Source of the DNA: Bernardetia sp.
GTDB taxonomy: Bacteria; Bacteroidota; Bacteroidia; Cytophagales; Bernardetiaceae
Length of the DNA stretch: 34,524 bases
Direction: 5' to 3'
Assembly: GCA_020630575.1 (NCBI GenBank)
Contig: JAHDBD010000039.1
Coordinates: 1 to 34,524, forward strand
Made by a program: the position numbers and the translations under genes. Shown piece by piece: positions 9,253-17,336 of this stretch. Within the stretch, counting starts at the first letter, position 1; each line of letters opens with the position of its first letter. The notes beneath the pieces are model-generated. The model was not told the origin of the DNA. It did no database searches and worked only from the letters and a program-made list of their open reading frames with translations.

Positions 9253-9603
9253 GTTAGAATAAGAGATTTGTCTTTAAATTTTTAAATAAATTCTCAAAAC
9301 TATTCTCTTTACTAACTTGTTTTTAAAATTCAATATAGAATTTATAGAATTATCATATTTTTTGACTTTCTTTGTTAAAACAAACTCAAAGTTCTATATC
9401 TTTCAGTTAGTTTTATATCGGCATTTAGCAACGTACTATCCATAAAAATAATCTATCAATTTAAATAATGAATCAGCTCTTTAATCAGTAAATTTAAACA
9501 AATAGCGTTTTTCAACTCGCTTTTTGTATAATAATTTTGATTCAAAAGCATATTCAATACCTTACGAACGCTTTCTCATTTAGTGTTTGCAGTCAGTAAT
9601 TTT
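9253..9603. other. Intergenic region upstream of the TerC gene (351 nt)
   Basis: This holds the probable promoter (9371-9404) and a leader of about 190 nt. A short AGCG/CGCT hairpin with a following T4 lies near 9503-9525. I looked for a yybP-ykoY manganese riboswitch because TerC-family genes can carry one, but saw no matching conserved core. Confidence 0.35.
9371..9404 (+). promoter_or_regulatory. Candidate promoter of the TerC-family gene
   Basis: TTTG at 9371-9374 and TATCTTTC at 9397-9404 are separated by 22 nt. The -7 element has one mismatch to TAnnTTTG. Weak support. Confidence 0.3.
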
Positions 9604-10797
9604 ATGAATGAATATATATTTTTCGCACTCTTTACCGTCTTTATCGTCCTTATTCTTTTAGTTGATTTAGGTGTTTTTTCTAAGGAAAATCATATCATAT
9701 CATTCAAAGAAGCTGCTATTTGGAGTGTATTTTGGATATGTTTGGCTCTAGGTTTTTGGGGCTTTTTAGATTATTATGGCGATTTAATTCATGGTGTAAA
9801 TAACTATGAAGACGTAGTACAGATTGTAGAAAAATATATTCCCATAGAAGACAGAGCAGGAATTTTGGTAGAAGGGAATTTTGAACAAAGTGTTCAAAAT
9901 TACAGAGATAGAATGTCTTTAGATTTCATAACAGGCTATTTATTAGAATATTCACTCTCTGTTGATAATATTTTTGTAATTATTTTGATTTTTAGTTCCT
10001 TTGGTGTTGCTGAAAAATATTATAAGAAAGTGCTTTTTTGGGGTATTTTGGGAGCTATTGTAATGCGTTTTCTATTTATTTTCTTGGGTGCTACTATTAT
10101 TCAGCATGCTCATTGGGTTTTATATGTCTTTGGAGCTTTCTTGATTTTTACTGGTGGCAAAATGTTTTATGAATTTATAAAAGGTGAGGAAGAAGAAGAA
10201 ATAGATACGAATGATAGTTGGATAGTAAAATGGACTTCTAAAATCTTTAATGTTTATCCTCGTTATGTAGGTTCACATTTTTTCATTCCACTTCCTACCT
10301 ACGAAGAAGGATTATTGACTAAAAGTATCAATAATAAAAAGTTAAAAACTAATGAAAACAGAAAACGTAAAAAGAAAATAACTTGGGCTGTTACTCCACT
10401 TTTTATTGTTGTTTTGGTTATCGAATTTACAGACTTGATTTTTGCTGTTGATTCTATTCCTGCTATTTTTGCTGTTACACAAGATCCTTATGTGGTTTTT
10501 TTCTCCAATATATTTGCTATTTTAGGTTTGCGTTCAATGTTCTTTTTCTTATCGAATATTATGCACCTTTTCCACTATCTCAAACTTGGTTTGGCTTTCC
10601 TACTTACTTATATTGGTCTGAAAATGCTTGCAGGAACTTGGCTCAAAACATTTGGTTTTACTAACGAACATTCCATTTTTATTATCTTGGGAATACTTGC
10701 TATTAGTATTTTGGCTTCTATAATTTTTCCTCAAAAAGAAGTTACTACTCCTAGTTCTAAAACAGAAGATAAAAGAAATATAAAAAATGTTAGCTAG
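9604..10797 (+). CDS. TerC-family integral membrane protein
   Basis: The ATG at 9604 gives 397 residues and places the first membrane helix at residues 5-25; a GTG at 9583 would add seven residues and is less likely. The protein has about 8-9 hydrophobic segments and the TerC signatures: DLGVF (Asp21) at the end of helix 1, LLEYSLSVDNIFV (Asp121) and VIEFTDLIFAVDSIPAIFAV, with acidic residues inside the membrane. The TerC/Alx family is linked to tellurite resistance and manganese export; substrate here is unknown. A long, charged loop (about residues 195-260, with GEEEEE and a RKRKKK cluster) separates the two halves. No other tellurite-resistance gene is nearby, so it acts as a stand-alone housekeeping member. 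Confidence 0.88.
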   Translation: MNEYIFFALFTVFIVLILLVDLGVFSKENHIISFKEAAIWSVFWICLALGFWGFLDYYGDLIHGVNNYEDVVQIVEKYIPIEDRAGILVEGNFEQSVQNYRDRMSLDFITGYLLEYSLSVDNIFVIILIFSSFGVAEKYYKKVLFWGILGAIVMRFLFIFLGATIIQHAHWVLYVFGAFLIFTGGKMFYEFIKGEEEEEIDTNDSWIVKWTSKIFNVYPRYVGSHFFIPLPTYEEGLLTKSINNKKLKTNENRKRKKKITWAVTPLFIVVLVIEFTDLIFAVDSIPAIFAVTQDPYVVFFSNIFAILGLRSMFFFLSNIMHLFHYLKLGLAFLLTYIGLKMLAGTWLKTFGFTNEHSIFIILGILAISILASIIFPQKEVTTPSSKTEDKRNIKNVS

Positions 10798-10909
10798 ATA
10801 AAAATATATTCGTTTGTAGCCTTCATTTTTTTAGCATTTAATCAATAAGAAATAGAATAATAAAATATTTTAATATTTATTAATTGGTTCTGTTGCTCCT
10901 TACATATTC

Positions 10910-10935
10910 TTGCAATAGATTTTTTTGTACATTTG
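10910..10935 (+). promoter_or_regulatory. Candidate promoter of the aminopeptidase gene
   Basis: TACATTTG at 10928-10935 is a perfect -7 element and lies 35 nt before the start codon. The nearest TTG (10910-10912) is only 15 nt upstream, shorter than the 19-20 nt seen for the tRNA promoters in this window. Confidence 0.4.
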
Positions 10936-10969
10936 AAAAACTCAAATTAAAACATTCTATTCTCATTTT

Positions 10970-12265
10970 ATGCGACACGAACCTATAAAAAGTAACCTTT
11001 TCGTAAAAAATCGTAAAAAATTTACAAAAGGCTTACTCTCCAATTCAATTGCTATTTTTAACTCAAATGATATTATGCCAACTAGTGCTGATGGCACTAT
11101 GCCTTTTGTGCAGCATTCAGATATTTATTATTTGACAGGAATTGACCAAGAAGAAACAATTTTAGTTCTTTTTCCAGATGCAAAAGAGGAAAAATATAGA
11201 GAAGTTCTTTTTGTTAAAGAGACCAATGACCATATTAAAGTTTGGGAAGGAGAGAAACTCACTAAAGAAGCAGCCACCAAACAATCAGGAATACAAACAG
11301 TATTTTGGACAAGTCAATTTTGGTCTATTTTGCAGCAGTTTTTGATTTTCCCTGCTCAAAATGTCTATCTAACTACCAACGAACATACTAGACAAAGTGT
11401 TGAAGTAGAAACTCGTGATGACCGTTTTCGTAAAGAAATACAGCATCGCTTTCCTTTGCATACCTATCAAAGAAGCGCACCTATTTTACAAAACATTCGT
11501 GCTATAAAGGAAAAAACTGAAATAGAATTGATGCGTCATGCATGTAGTATTACTGAAAAAGGTTTCCGTCGTTTGCTTTCTTTTGTAAAACCAAATGTAA
11601 TGGAATATGAGATTGAAGCCGAACTTTTGCATGAATTTATAAGAAATCGTTCTAAAGGTTTTGCTTATGAGCCAATTATTGCAGCAGGAGAAAACTCTTG
11701 TGTTTTGCACTATGTTCAGAATGATAATATCTGTAAAAAAGGAGACATTATTTTGTTAGACATTGGTGCAGAATATGCAGGTTATGCGTCGGATATGTCA
11801 CGAACAATTCCTGTAAGTGGAAAATACACAAAACGTCAAAAAGAGGTTTATAACGCTGTCTTGCGTGTTCAGCGTGCTGCCATGAAACTTCTTAATCCTT
11901 CAAATACATTAAATGAATACCACAAAGAAGTAGGAAATTTGATGGAAAAAGAATTGATTGGATTAGGACTTTTAGATAAAAAGGAAGTTAAAAATCAAGA
12001 TCCAAACAATCCATTGTATAAGCAATACTTTATGCACGGAACAACACACCATTTAGGAATTAATGTTCACGATTATGGTGCTTTTGATAGGAAAATAGAA
12101 GCTGGAATGGTCTTTACTGTTGAACCTGGTATTTATATTCCTAAAGAAAAAATTGGTATTCGTCTTGAAAATGATATTGTCATTACAAAAAATGGTTATG
12201 ATGACTTAATGGGCAATATTCCTATTGAAGTAGAAGAAATTGAAGATTTGATGAATAAAAAATAA
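10970..12265 (+). CDS. pepP: Xaa-Pro aminopeptidase (aminopeptidase P, M24B)
   Basis: This cytoplasmic dinuclear metallopeptidase releases an N-terminal residue that precedes proline. The N-terminal regulatory domain (about 1-170) has the expected MPFVQHSDIYYLTGI. The C-terminal pita-bread domain has all five metal ligands: Asp264 and Asp275 (LLDIGAEYAGYASD), His360 (THHLGINVHD), Glu385 (TVEPG) and Glu400 (IRLEND). The nearby His367 in VHD fits the proton-shuttling position. Length (431) matches E. coli PepP (about 440). The ATG at 10970 is 35 nt below a perfect -7 element. It is followed by a clear intrinsic terminator, so it is monocistronic. Confidence 0.93.
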   Translation: MRHEPIKSNLFVKNRKKFTKGLLSNSIAIFNSNDIMPTSADGTMPFVQHSDIYYLTGIDQEETILVLFPDAKEEKYREVLFVKETNDHIKVWEGEKLTKEAATKQSGIQTVFWTSQFWSILQQFLIFPAQNVYLTTNEHTRQSVEVETRDDRFRKEIQHRFPLHTYQRSAPILQNIRAIKEKTEIELMRHACSITEKGFRRLLSFVKPNVMEYEIEAELLHEFIRNRSKGFAYEPIIAAGENSCVLHYVQNDNICKKGDIILLDIGAEYAGYASDMSRTIPVSGKYTKRQKEVYNAVLRVQRAAMKLLNPSNTLNEYHKEVGNLMEKELIGLGLLDKKEVKNQDPNNPLYKQYFMHGTTHHLGINVHDYGAFDRKIEAGMVFTVEPGIYIPKEKIGIRLENDIVITKNGYDDLMGNIPIEVEEIEDLMNKK

Positions 12266-12272
12266 GAAAAAC

Positions 12273-12311
12273 AAAAAGAGTTAGATAATTATGTTGTCTA
12301 ACTCTTTTTTT
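12273..12311 (+). terminator. Intrinsic terminator after the aminopeptidase gene
   Basis: A perfect 13-bp stem (12273-12285 with 12297-12309) around an 11-nt loop ends in a T-tract reaching 12311. It lies 8 nt after the stop codon. Confidence 0.8.
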
Positions 12312-12402
12312 AAGGCATTATGTATCTTATCTAACATAGCGTTAGACAAACTCTGTGTCATCAGGAGACAACGCAAAAAGAATTCTTTTACAGCACAACC
12401 CT

Positions 12403-12427
12403 CGCCATTATCGGTGTCTTAATTCCG
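12403..12427 (-). repeat. Dispersed hairpin repeat, copy E (degenerate)
   Basis: On the minus strand the half GACACCGATAATGGCG matches the right half of copy D (GACACCAACAACGGCG), while the left arm has decayed. It lies in the gap between pepP and the tRNA-Thr promoter. Confidence 0.35.
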
Positions 12428-12513
12428 AGTTCACGTTATTTTATTAAAAATCAACACCTTAGCATCATACTTCAGCAAACAGCATTAAAAAAACACTTTT
12501 TTTTGAAGAAAAA

Positions 12514-12545
12514 TTTGTCTATATCAAAATAAGATACTACCTTTG
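12514..12545 (+). promoter_or_regulatory. Promoter of tRNA-Thr
   Basis: TTTG (12514-12517), a 20-nt spacer and TACCTTTG (12538-12545) match the Bacteroidota primary sigma consensus exactly. The tRNA begins 20 nt after the -7 element, leaving a short 5' leader for RNase P. Confidence 0.8.
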
Positions 12546-12564
12546 TATCACCAAAGAAAAACAA

Positions 12565-12637
12565 GCCTTCTTAGCTCAGCTGGTAGAGCAATTGATTTGT
12601 AATCAATAGGTCAACGGTTCGATCCCGTTAGAAGGCT
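12565..12637 (+). tRNA. tRNA-Thr (anticodon TGT)
   Basis: The 73-nt cloverleaf has a 7-bp acceptor stem (GCCTTCT with AGAAGGC), D arm TAGCTCAGCTGGTAGAGCA, anticodon stem ATTGA/TCAAT with loop TTTGTAA (anticodon at 12598-12600) and T arm with GGTTCGATCCC. It reads ACA codons, and ACN by wobble. CCA is not encoded, so a CCA-adding enzyme is needed. It has its own promoter and terminator. Confidence 0.97.
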
Positions 12638-12640
12638 CAC

Positions 12641-12673
12641 AAAAACCTTTCAATTTGATTGAAAGGTTTTTTT
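12641..12673 (+). terminator. Intrinsic terminator of tRNA-Thr
   Basis: A perfect 14-bp stem (12641-12654 with 12658-12671) with a 3-nt loop and a T-tract starts three nt after the tRNA end. Confidence 0.9.
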
Positions 12674-12713
12674 ATGATTTTTTCTATGAATTATTGTAAA
12701 AACATTCCTATAA

Positions 12714-12758
12714 AAAAAGCCTAAATTTTCAGTTTATCACTGAAAATTTAGGCTTTTT
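12714..12758. terminator. Bidirectional terminator between tRNA-Thr and cvpA
   Basis: A perfect 20-bp stem (12714-12733 with 12739-12758) around a 5-nt loop; arms begin with A5 and end with T5. It mainly serves the leftward cvpA-like gene, whose stop is 31 nt away, and insulates it from the tRNA. Confidence 0.85.
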
Positions 12759-12788
12759 CTATGCTGTAAAGAAATATTTTATTGCTTA

Positions 12789-13382
12789 CTAATACCTTCT
12801 AAGTAAATTACTAATACCTGCCAAGAGGTCATTTATTTCTACGCCTATTCCGTCCAAAACAAGAACAATATAAGAAAAAACATCCATTACTAGAGGCATA
12901 AGCAATGATTTTTCTCTGATTTCAGCTTCTTGAAAAAGACCAATATCTATACAAAGAACCATTACAAGACCAATTACAAAACAATATTTGACGAGACTAA
13001 AAATAGCTCCTATAAATGAATCAGCAGAACCGAAAAGCGTAAATCGTAGAAATTTTCTACCCAAATTTCCTAAAAATTCCATCAGAAGAGCTAACAGAAT
13101 AGTAACAATAAGAAAGGTTAGAAAAGGAGTCGTTGTTTTGGAAAATTTTCCTACTACATCACTTTCTTGCAGAGAGTTAAAACCCAAATATGTACCTGTC
13201 ATTACCCAATAGACAATAAAAATAAGTATAAATAAAGACAACAGTTCTACAATAATTCCTTTTAGATAGCCTTGATATGCACCAAAACCAAGAAGCAAAA
13301 GTAAGATTACGTCTCCAATTTTGAAGGAATAATCCCAAAATGATTTGTCTGCTGCACCGATTTCTAAGAGAAGATTTAACAT
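12789..13382 (-). CDS. CvpA family membrane protein
   Basis: This 197-residue protein has four to five hydrophobic segments. The CvpA-family pattern is present: an N-terminal helix with GDVILLLLLGFGAYQGYLKGIIVELL (shown here as two parts around the central GAYQGYLKG), then a helix pair and an amphipathic GNLGRKFLRF segment before FGSADSFIGAIFSLVK. CvpA proteins of gamma-proteobacteria are linked to colicin V export and envelope homeostasis, but the molecular activity is unknown and no colicin gene is near. It is monocistronic with a strong terminator. The ATG at 13382 is the only reasonable start. Confidence 0.82.
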   Translation of the reverse strand: MLNLLLEIGAADKSFWDYSFKIGDVILLLLLGFGAYQGYLKGIIVELLSLFILIFIVYWVMTGTYLGFNSLQESDVVGKFSKTTTPFLTFLIVTILLALLMEFLGNLGRKFLRFTLFGSADSFIGAIFSLVKYCFVIGLVMVLCIDIGLFQEAEIREKSLLMPLVMDVFSYIVLVLDGIGVEINDLLAGISNLLRRY

Positions 13383-13817
13383 AGGTAATTGATTATGCTG
13401 TAATTAATACTATAATTTTTGTTTTATATAAAGTTACTACAACGAAAAATATAAAATTAAAGTCAAAAAATGCTTACTAAATAGTTTGAAAATTGTGATA
13501 CACTCGTAAATCTATTGAAAGATAAGCAATTTTACAATAAAAAAGCTATCAAAGTTTTCTAAAAAATAGGTTCAGGTATAGTTTTGTTAGCCTTTTTATG
13601 ATTTATTTCAGTTTAACGCTATTTATCAAAACAAGTTTTAGTAAAACAAATACAATTGTAATCTATTTTGACCTATTTTTCTAATGTTGAAAATTTGTAC
13701 TATAAAAAGTTTTTTGTATCTTTATTAAAGCTGTTATATTTCACATCTTATCGCAACTTTTTAATAAAAGTAGATTCTCCTTCCTAATTTCTATACTCCT
13801 TATAAAATGAAACTACT
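13383..13817. other. Intergenic region between divergent cvpA-like and NTF2-like genes (435 nt)
   Basis: AT-rich, with no visible coding potential or RNA. It holds a candidate rightward promoter (13694-13724). A leftward promoter for the cvpA-like gene could not be placed with confidence. Confidence 0.35.
13694..13724 (+). promoter_or_regulatory. Candidate promoter of the NTF2-like gene
   Basis: TTTG (13694-13697) and TATCTTTA (13717-13724) are 19 nt apart; the -7 element has one mismatch to TAnnTTTG. Leader of about 85 nt. Confidence 0.4.
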
Positions 13818-14402
13818 ATGACAACAATTTTGGAAAAAACAAATCTCTTGGAAAGAATAAAGCAAGATTTAAAACAAACAAATGTAGATATCAGCAATCT
13901 AAAACGTAGTATTGAAAATAATACGAGTAAAGATAATCTAAACGAGCTTGAGAACATTATGCCTCCAACTGATGATGTAAACGTCAGAGTAGCACAGATG
14001 TACCGTGTTCTGTCTTTTTATGGAAATAATGGAAATGAAAAGCCAATTTGGAATGAATTAAGAAATTGCTTCACTCCTTCTGCTATTATGACAAATAATA
14101 CATTTGGTGAGCCTATTCGTTTGTCTGTTGATAGATTTATCAGTTTGTTTCGTTCACAAATTCAACAAAATGACTTTCCTCCCTTTTATGTTCGTGAACT
14201 CAATTATAAAATTGAACAGTTTGGCAATATTGCACAGCGTTTTGGTGGTTTTGAAATCTGTTATTATGATTCAAATATTGAAAATAAAAAAGGAATGGCA
14301 AGCATTGAACTGTTATTTATAAAAGGAGATTGGAAAATTAATTCTATGATTTGGCAAGAAGAAACCGAAGATTTTAAATTACCTGTTCGTTTTATTCTAT
14401 AA
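13818..14402 (+). CDS. NTF2-like (SnoaL-fold) protein
   Basis: This 194-residue soluble protein starts with a polar helical segment (residues 1-50, possible coiled coil: LLERIKQDLKQTNVDISNLK) followed by an NTF2/SnoaL-like alpha+beta cone fold: IWNELRNCFTPSAIMTNN, then strands around IAQRFGGFEICYY, and the closing strands GMASIELLFIKGDWKINSMIWQEE. The last motif is typical of nuclear transport factor 2-family proteins, which include isomerases, hydratases and binding proteins; no catalytic residues can be assigned. The N-terminal helical extension is not part of the core fold. Function is unknown. It converges on the DUF4905-like gene with a repeat copy between them. Confidence 0.7.
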   Translation: MTTILEKTNLLERIKQDLKQTNVDISNLKRSIENNTSKDNLNELENIMPPTDDVNVRVAQMYRVLSFYGNNGNEKPIWNELRNCFTPSAIMTNNTFGEPIRLSVDRFISLFRSQIQQNDFPPFYVRELNYKIEQFGNIAQRFGGFEICYYDSNIENKKGMASIELLFIKGDWKINSMIWQEETEDFKLPVRFIL

Positions 14403-14447
14403 AAAATATTGGTTATCTGACAATCTTTGTGAGATATGTTAAAAAAT

Positions 14448-14468
14448 GTCGGTGAGATACCTACAAAT
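14448..14468 (+). repeat. Dispersed hairpin repeat, copy B
   Basis: GTCGGTGAGATACCTAC followed by AAAT. Arms GTCGGTG and ACCTAC pair imperfectly. It lies between the convergent NTF2-like and DUF4905-like genes, a position suited to a bidirectional terminator or a REP-like element. Confidence 0.5.
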
Positions 14469-14484
14469 TTCAAGAGAAAAATGA

Positions 14485-15345
14485 CTAAATGGAATAATTA
14501 ATATCTTTTAAAAATACTCTATTTTCATCTATCCATAAGATTTTACTTTTCATCAAGATAATTTCTTGTGGTTTTTTTATATTTTCATTTATCAAAAAAT
14601 GAGTTTTCAAATTTCCTTTTTTATCTGTACAAAGTAAATAATTTTCATTTTGTTGTTTTTCATTTTCCACTAAATAGCTACAAATCAAATAACTTTCATT
14701 TTCTGTATAAAGAATAGAGTTTTGAATAGTTTGATTTGTCTTCTTAAACACAAAATTTGAAATATCCTTATAATTTAGATGACTTATTAGATACTCATCA
14801 GTAGAATAAAAATACTGTCTTACTTTGGATTTCAGATTATAATATTCTTCTTCAATGGCTTCTATTTGTTCTTTATCTGTATAAATTTCTATTTCTAAAT
14901 TAGGTTTTAGAGGAACAGAGTAGTAATTGGATTGTAGAGAAAAGGCTACTTTGGTTTCATTCTGATTATCTTCTTCTATAACTCCGTAATAACTTACTTC
15001 TTCCAATTCCCAGATTGTTTCAAAATCTGTATTTAGAGCCTTCAAGCCCTTTGCAAGTGGCATTTCATGTTGAAAATCAATTTCTGATAATAAAATAGTT
15101 TCATCAAAAAAAGTAAGAAGTGTTTGAGTAGCTTCCATTTCAGCCATTGCTACAATTTCTTTTTTGTAATTGTGCAAGATAAGAAGTTGAGATATATTTT
15201 TTTGTTCTTGCTTTTCTCTGATTTCTAAAACTATTAAATCACTTTTTGGATCAGGAAAAACACGCCAAATTTTTTGATTTACTGCTTTTGGTTTAAAAGA
15301 ATATAATCTATTATTTTCATCATATTCTATTTCAACATTTACCAT
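14485..15345 (-). CDS. Hypothetical protein, possible DUF4905
   Basis: This 286-residue protein has no signal peptide or membrane segment. Its N-terminal part (KIWRVFPDPKSDLIVLEIRE, and later AKGLKALNTDFETIWE) recalls the Bacteroidota-specific DUF4905 family, but this is from memory of the motif and not secure. It is beta-rich, with repeats of the type xxLLILHNY, xLLTFFD, xYLLCTDKKGNL, that suggest a beta-propeller or sandwich. Function is unknown. The ATG at 15345 overlaps the last of five 7-nt repeats in its leader. It lies 35 nt after the end of the dnaX tau frame and on the same strand, so it may be co-transcribed with dnaX. Confidence 0.6.
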   Translation of the reverse strand: MVNVEIEYDENNRLYSFKPKAVNQKIWRVFPDPKSDLIVLEIREKQEQKNISQLLILHNYKKEIVAMAEMEATQTLLTFFDETILLSEIDFQHEMPLAKGLKALNTDFETIWELEEVSYYGVIEEDNQNETKVAFSLQSNYYSVPLKPNLEIEIYTDKEQIEAIEEEYYNLKSKVRQYFYSTDEYLISHLNYKDISNFVFKKTNQTIQNSILYTENESYLICSYLVENEKQQNENYLLCTDKKGNLKTHFLINENIKKPQEIILMKSKILWIDENRVFLKDINYSI

Positions 15346-15378
15346 TTATAATTCATCATTTGCAATTCATAATTCATT
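15344..15378 (-). repeat. Heptad repeat abutting a start codon
   Basis: Read on the plus strand the units are ATTTATA, ATTCATC, ATTTGCA, ATTCATA, ATTCATT: five 7-nt units that run from the dnaX 3' end straight into the start codon (CAT, 15343-15345) of the DUF4905-like gene. They fill almost all of the 35-nt gap between the two genes. Confidence 0.65.
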
Positions 15379-15380
15379 TT

Positions 15381-17095
15381 CTAGTTGTCTAATTGTAAAC
15401 CAAAACGTCGCATAGCTTCATTTATTAGAGGAAACTCTTTCACCAAAACATCTAGCTTTTCTTGTTCGGATAATGCTTTTACAGGTATTTGTTTTTCTAT
15501 ATGTTGGTCTATAATTTCTATTTGCACAAAATCGTTATCCAAATTATTGGCTAAATGAGGATTTAGTGCAATTCTGATAGTAGAAAATTCGGAACGCAAC
15601 GCAATATTATTGAGTAATTCTACTTTAATAATTGGTGATTTTTCTACTACTAATTTTGCATTGATTAGACTTCCTGCAAAAGCTGAAGGACTTGATTTGA
15701 AAAACTCTTTCCAAACTTTTTGAGCTTTTGCTGTATCAAAACTAGAATTTCGGTCAGCTTGTGAATTGACTCCTTTCTTTTCTTCTACTTTACTTTCAAC
15801 AACTACTTTCTTTTGAATTTTGACATTTGTTGTAACCTTTGGCGTTTTTTTCCAAGGTATATCTTCTGTATTTTTTGCTAGAGCTGGATTTTGATATGAA
15901 GTAGTTGTCTTTGATATAGAATTTTGTTCTTCTGATGAATTTTGAGATTTAGCTAGTCTTTTTTTTTTAAATCTTCCACCAGTTGAGGAATAGACAGTGC
16001 AGCCATTACATGAGAAAGTTTTAAAAGTGTCATTTCTACATGAAGACGCTGATTTTTGCTATTTTTATATCCCAACTCACAGGCAGAAGCTAAATTAAGA
16101 GCTGACATCAAAAATGAAAAAGAAGATGCAGCAGCTTGAGATTTATATTTTTCTTTTATCGATTCTGAAAGTTCTAGTAAAGAAACTGTTGCAGCATCTT
16201 TTGAAACGAGCAAATCACGTAAATGCTCACAAAGACCAACTACAAAATTATGTCCGTCAAACCCTTTTTTCAATATTTCATCAAAAATAAGTAAGGCTTC
16301 AGTATGATTTCTACTCAAAAAGGCATCTGTCAATTTAAAGTAATAATCATAATCCAAGACATGCAAATTATCGATAGCACGAACATAAGTTAGTTTTCTG
16401 TCAGGTGAAAACGTAACTAACATATCAAAAATAGAAAGAGCATCACGCAAAGCACCGTCAGCTTTTCTTCCGATAAGCTGTAAAGCTTCTTCTTCTGCTT
16501 CTACATTTTCTTTGATAGCAATTTTTTCCAAATGACGAGCTACATCATTGGGCTGAATTCTATTAAAATCAAAAATCTGACAACGAGAAAGAATAGTAGG
16601 AATGATTTTGTGTTTTTCTGTCGTTGCCAAAATAAAGATAGCATACGAAGGTGGCTCTTCCAAAGTCTTCAAAAAAGCATTAAAAGCTTGATTGGAAAGC
16701 ATGTGAACCTCATCAATAATATAGACTTTCTTTTTTCCAGCCTGAGGAGGATAACGCACTTGCTCAATTAGATTACGAATATCTTCAACTGAGTTATTCG
16801 AAGCTGCATCTAGTTCACTAATATTAAGAGAATTACCACTATTAAAAGATTTGCATGACGTACACTCATCACAAGGTTCTGTTTCTGGCGTAATATTCAA
16901 ACAATTGATTGTCTTTGCCAAAATACGAGAACAAGTTGTTTTACCAACACCACGAGGGCCACAAAACAAAAAAGCCTGTGCAAGTTGGCTTGAGCGAATT
17001 GCATTTTTGAGAGTATCCGTAATGTGAGATTGTCCGACGACAGCATCAAAAGTATCTGGGCGATACTTACGTGCCGAAACTACATAATTTTCCAT
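15381..17095 (-). CDS. dnaX: DNA polymerase III tau subunit, read by -1 slippage at A10
   Basis: Tau is the clamp-loader ATPase of the replisome. The 0-frame portion holds the AAA+ core: Walker A GPRGVGKT (46-53), the zinc-binding cysteines C65, C75, C78 and C81, Walker B IIDEVHML (126-133), sensor 1 ATT (157-159) and SRC (170-172). At residues 377-379 a run of ten A (15959-15968) is followed two codons later by TAG. In the -1 frame the reading continues without interruption for 192 codons (RLAKSQNSSEE..., a charged linker, then AQKVWKEFFKSSPSAFAGSL and the conserved tail VKEFPLINEAMRRFGLQLDN) to a TAG at 15381. The total of 571 residues is normal for Bacteroidota DnaX, and the tail is what binds the polymerase alpha subunit and helicase. 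The alternative is a sequencing or real indel in a single-frame gene. Confidence 0.85.
15953..17095 (-). CDS. dnaX: DnaX gamma-like short form (0 frame)
   Basis: Without slippage, translation ends after DLKKKD at TAG 15955-15953 and gives 380 residues. This contains the complete AAA+ ATPase and collar domain III but no linker or alpha-binding tail, as in E. coli gamma (431 residues), which is made by programmed -1 frameshifting at A AAA AAG. The ATG at 17095 precedes the conserved VVSARKYRPDTFDAVVGQ. Whether both forms are made in the cell is inferred. Confidence 0.75.
   Translation of the reverse strand: MENYVVSARKYRPDTFDAVVGQSHITDTLKNAIRSSQLAQAFLFCGPRGVGKTTCSRILAKTINCLNITPETEPCDECTSCKSFNSGNSLNISELDAASNNSVEDIRNLIEQVRYPPQAGKKKVYIIDEVHMLSNQAFNAFLKTLEEPPSYAIFILATTEKHKIIPTILSRCQIFDFNRIQPNDVARHLEKIAIKENVEAEEEALQLIGRKADGALRDALSIFDMLVTFSPDRKLTYVRAIDNLHVLDYDYYFKLTDAFLSRNHTEALLIFDEILKKGFDGHNFVVGLCEHLRDLLVSKDAATVSLLELSESIKEKYKSQAAASSFSFLMSALNLASACELGYKNSKNQRLHVEMTLLKLSHVMAALSIPQLVEDLKKKD
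15959..15968 (-). promoter_or_regulatory. A10 slippery run in dnaX (recoding or transcriptional slippage site)
   Basis: On the coding strand the 0 frame reads GAT TTA AAA AAA AAA GAC TAG. This provides an A AAA AAA heptamer (X XXY YYZ type) for a -1 ribosomal shift, and A10 is also long enough for RNA polymerase slippage, as described for the A9 run in Thermus dnaX. No strong downstream stem-loop is visible within 60 nt, which favours transcriptional slippage over E. coli-type recoding. Confidence 0.7.
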
Positions 17096-17302
17096 TCCAC
17101 GAAGTTACGAAGAAATTTATGTTTTTGATAGTTATTTTTTACTAATTTGGTTAGAAGCTGGTAACTAAAATAGATTTTGATTTTAAAAATTGCTAGTCTT
17201 TAGTATTTTTGAGATTGTTATACTAAAATGTAAATAAAATTTAATTCTTTCTCAAAAATTTCTGAACTTTACAGATTAAACACATTGTTACAAAAATAAT
17301 TT

Positions 17303-17336
17303 ACTGATAACTGTTTACTGGTAACTGATAATTGAA
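17303..17336 (+). repeat. Heptad repeat abutting the valS start codon
   Basis: Four 7-nt units and a partial fifth, ACTGATA, ACTGTTT, ACTGGTA, ACTGATA, ATTGAA, run directly into the ATG of valS at 17337. The phase is kept exactly up to the start codon. Confidence 0.65.

Noticed and set aside
9405..9603. Possible manganese (yybP-ykoY) riboswitch before the TerC gene
   Set aside because: The conserved core of that riboswitch is not visible; only a weak short hairpin is present.
12296..12347. Integron attC site
   Set aside because: Only the outer 7-nt boxes match and these partly overlap the pepP terminator; no integrase or cassette is in the window, so it is kept only as part of the decamer finding.
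15381..15599. Separate 72-residue gene starting with TTG
   Set aside because: The same frame is open far upstream and joins the dnaX -1 frame at the A10 run; it is the DnaX tau tail, not a gene.
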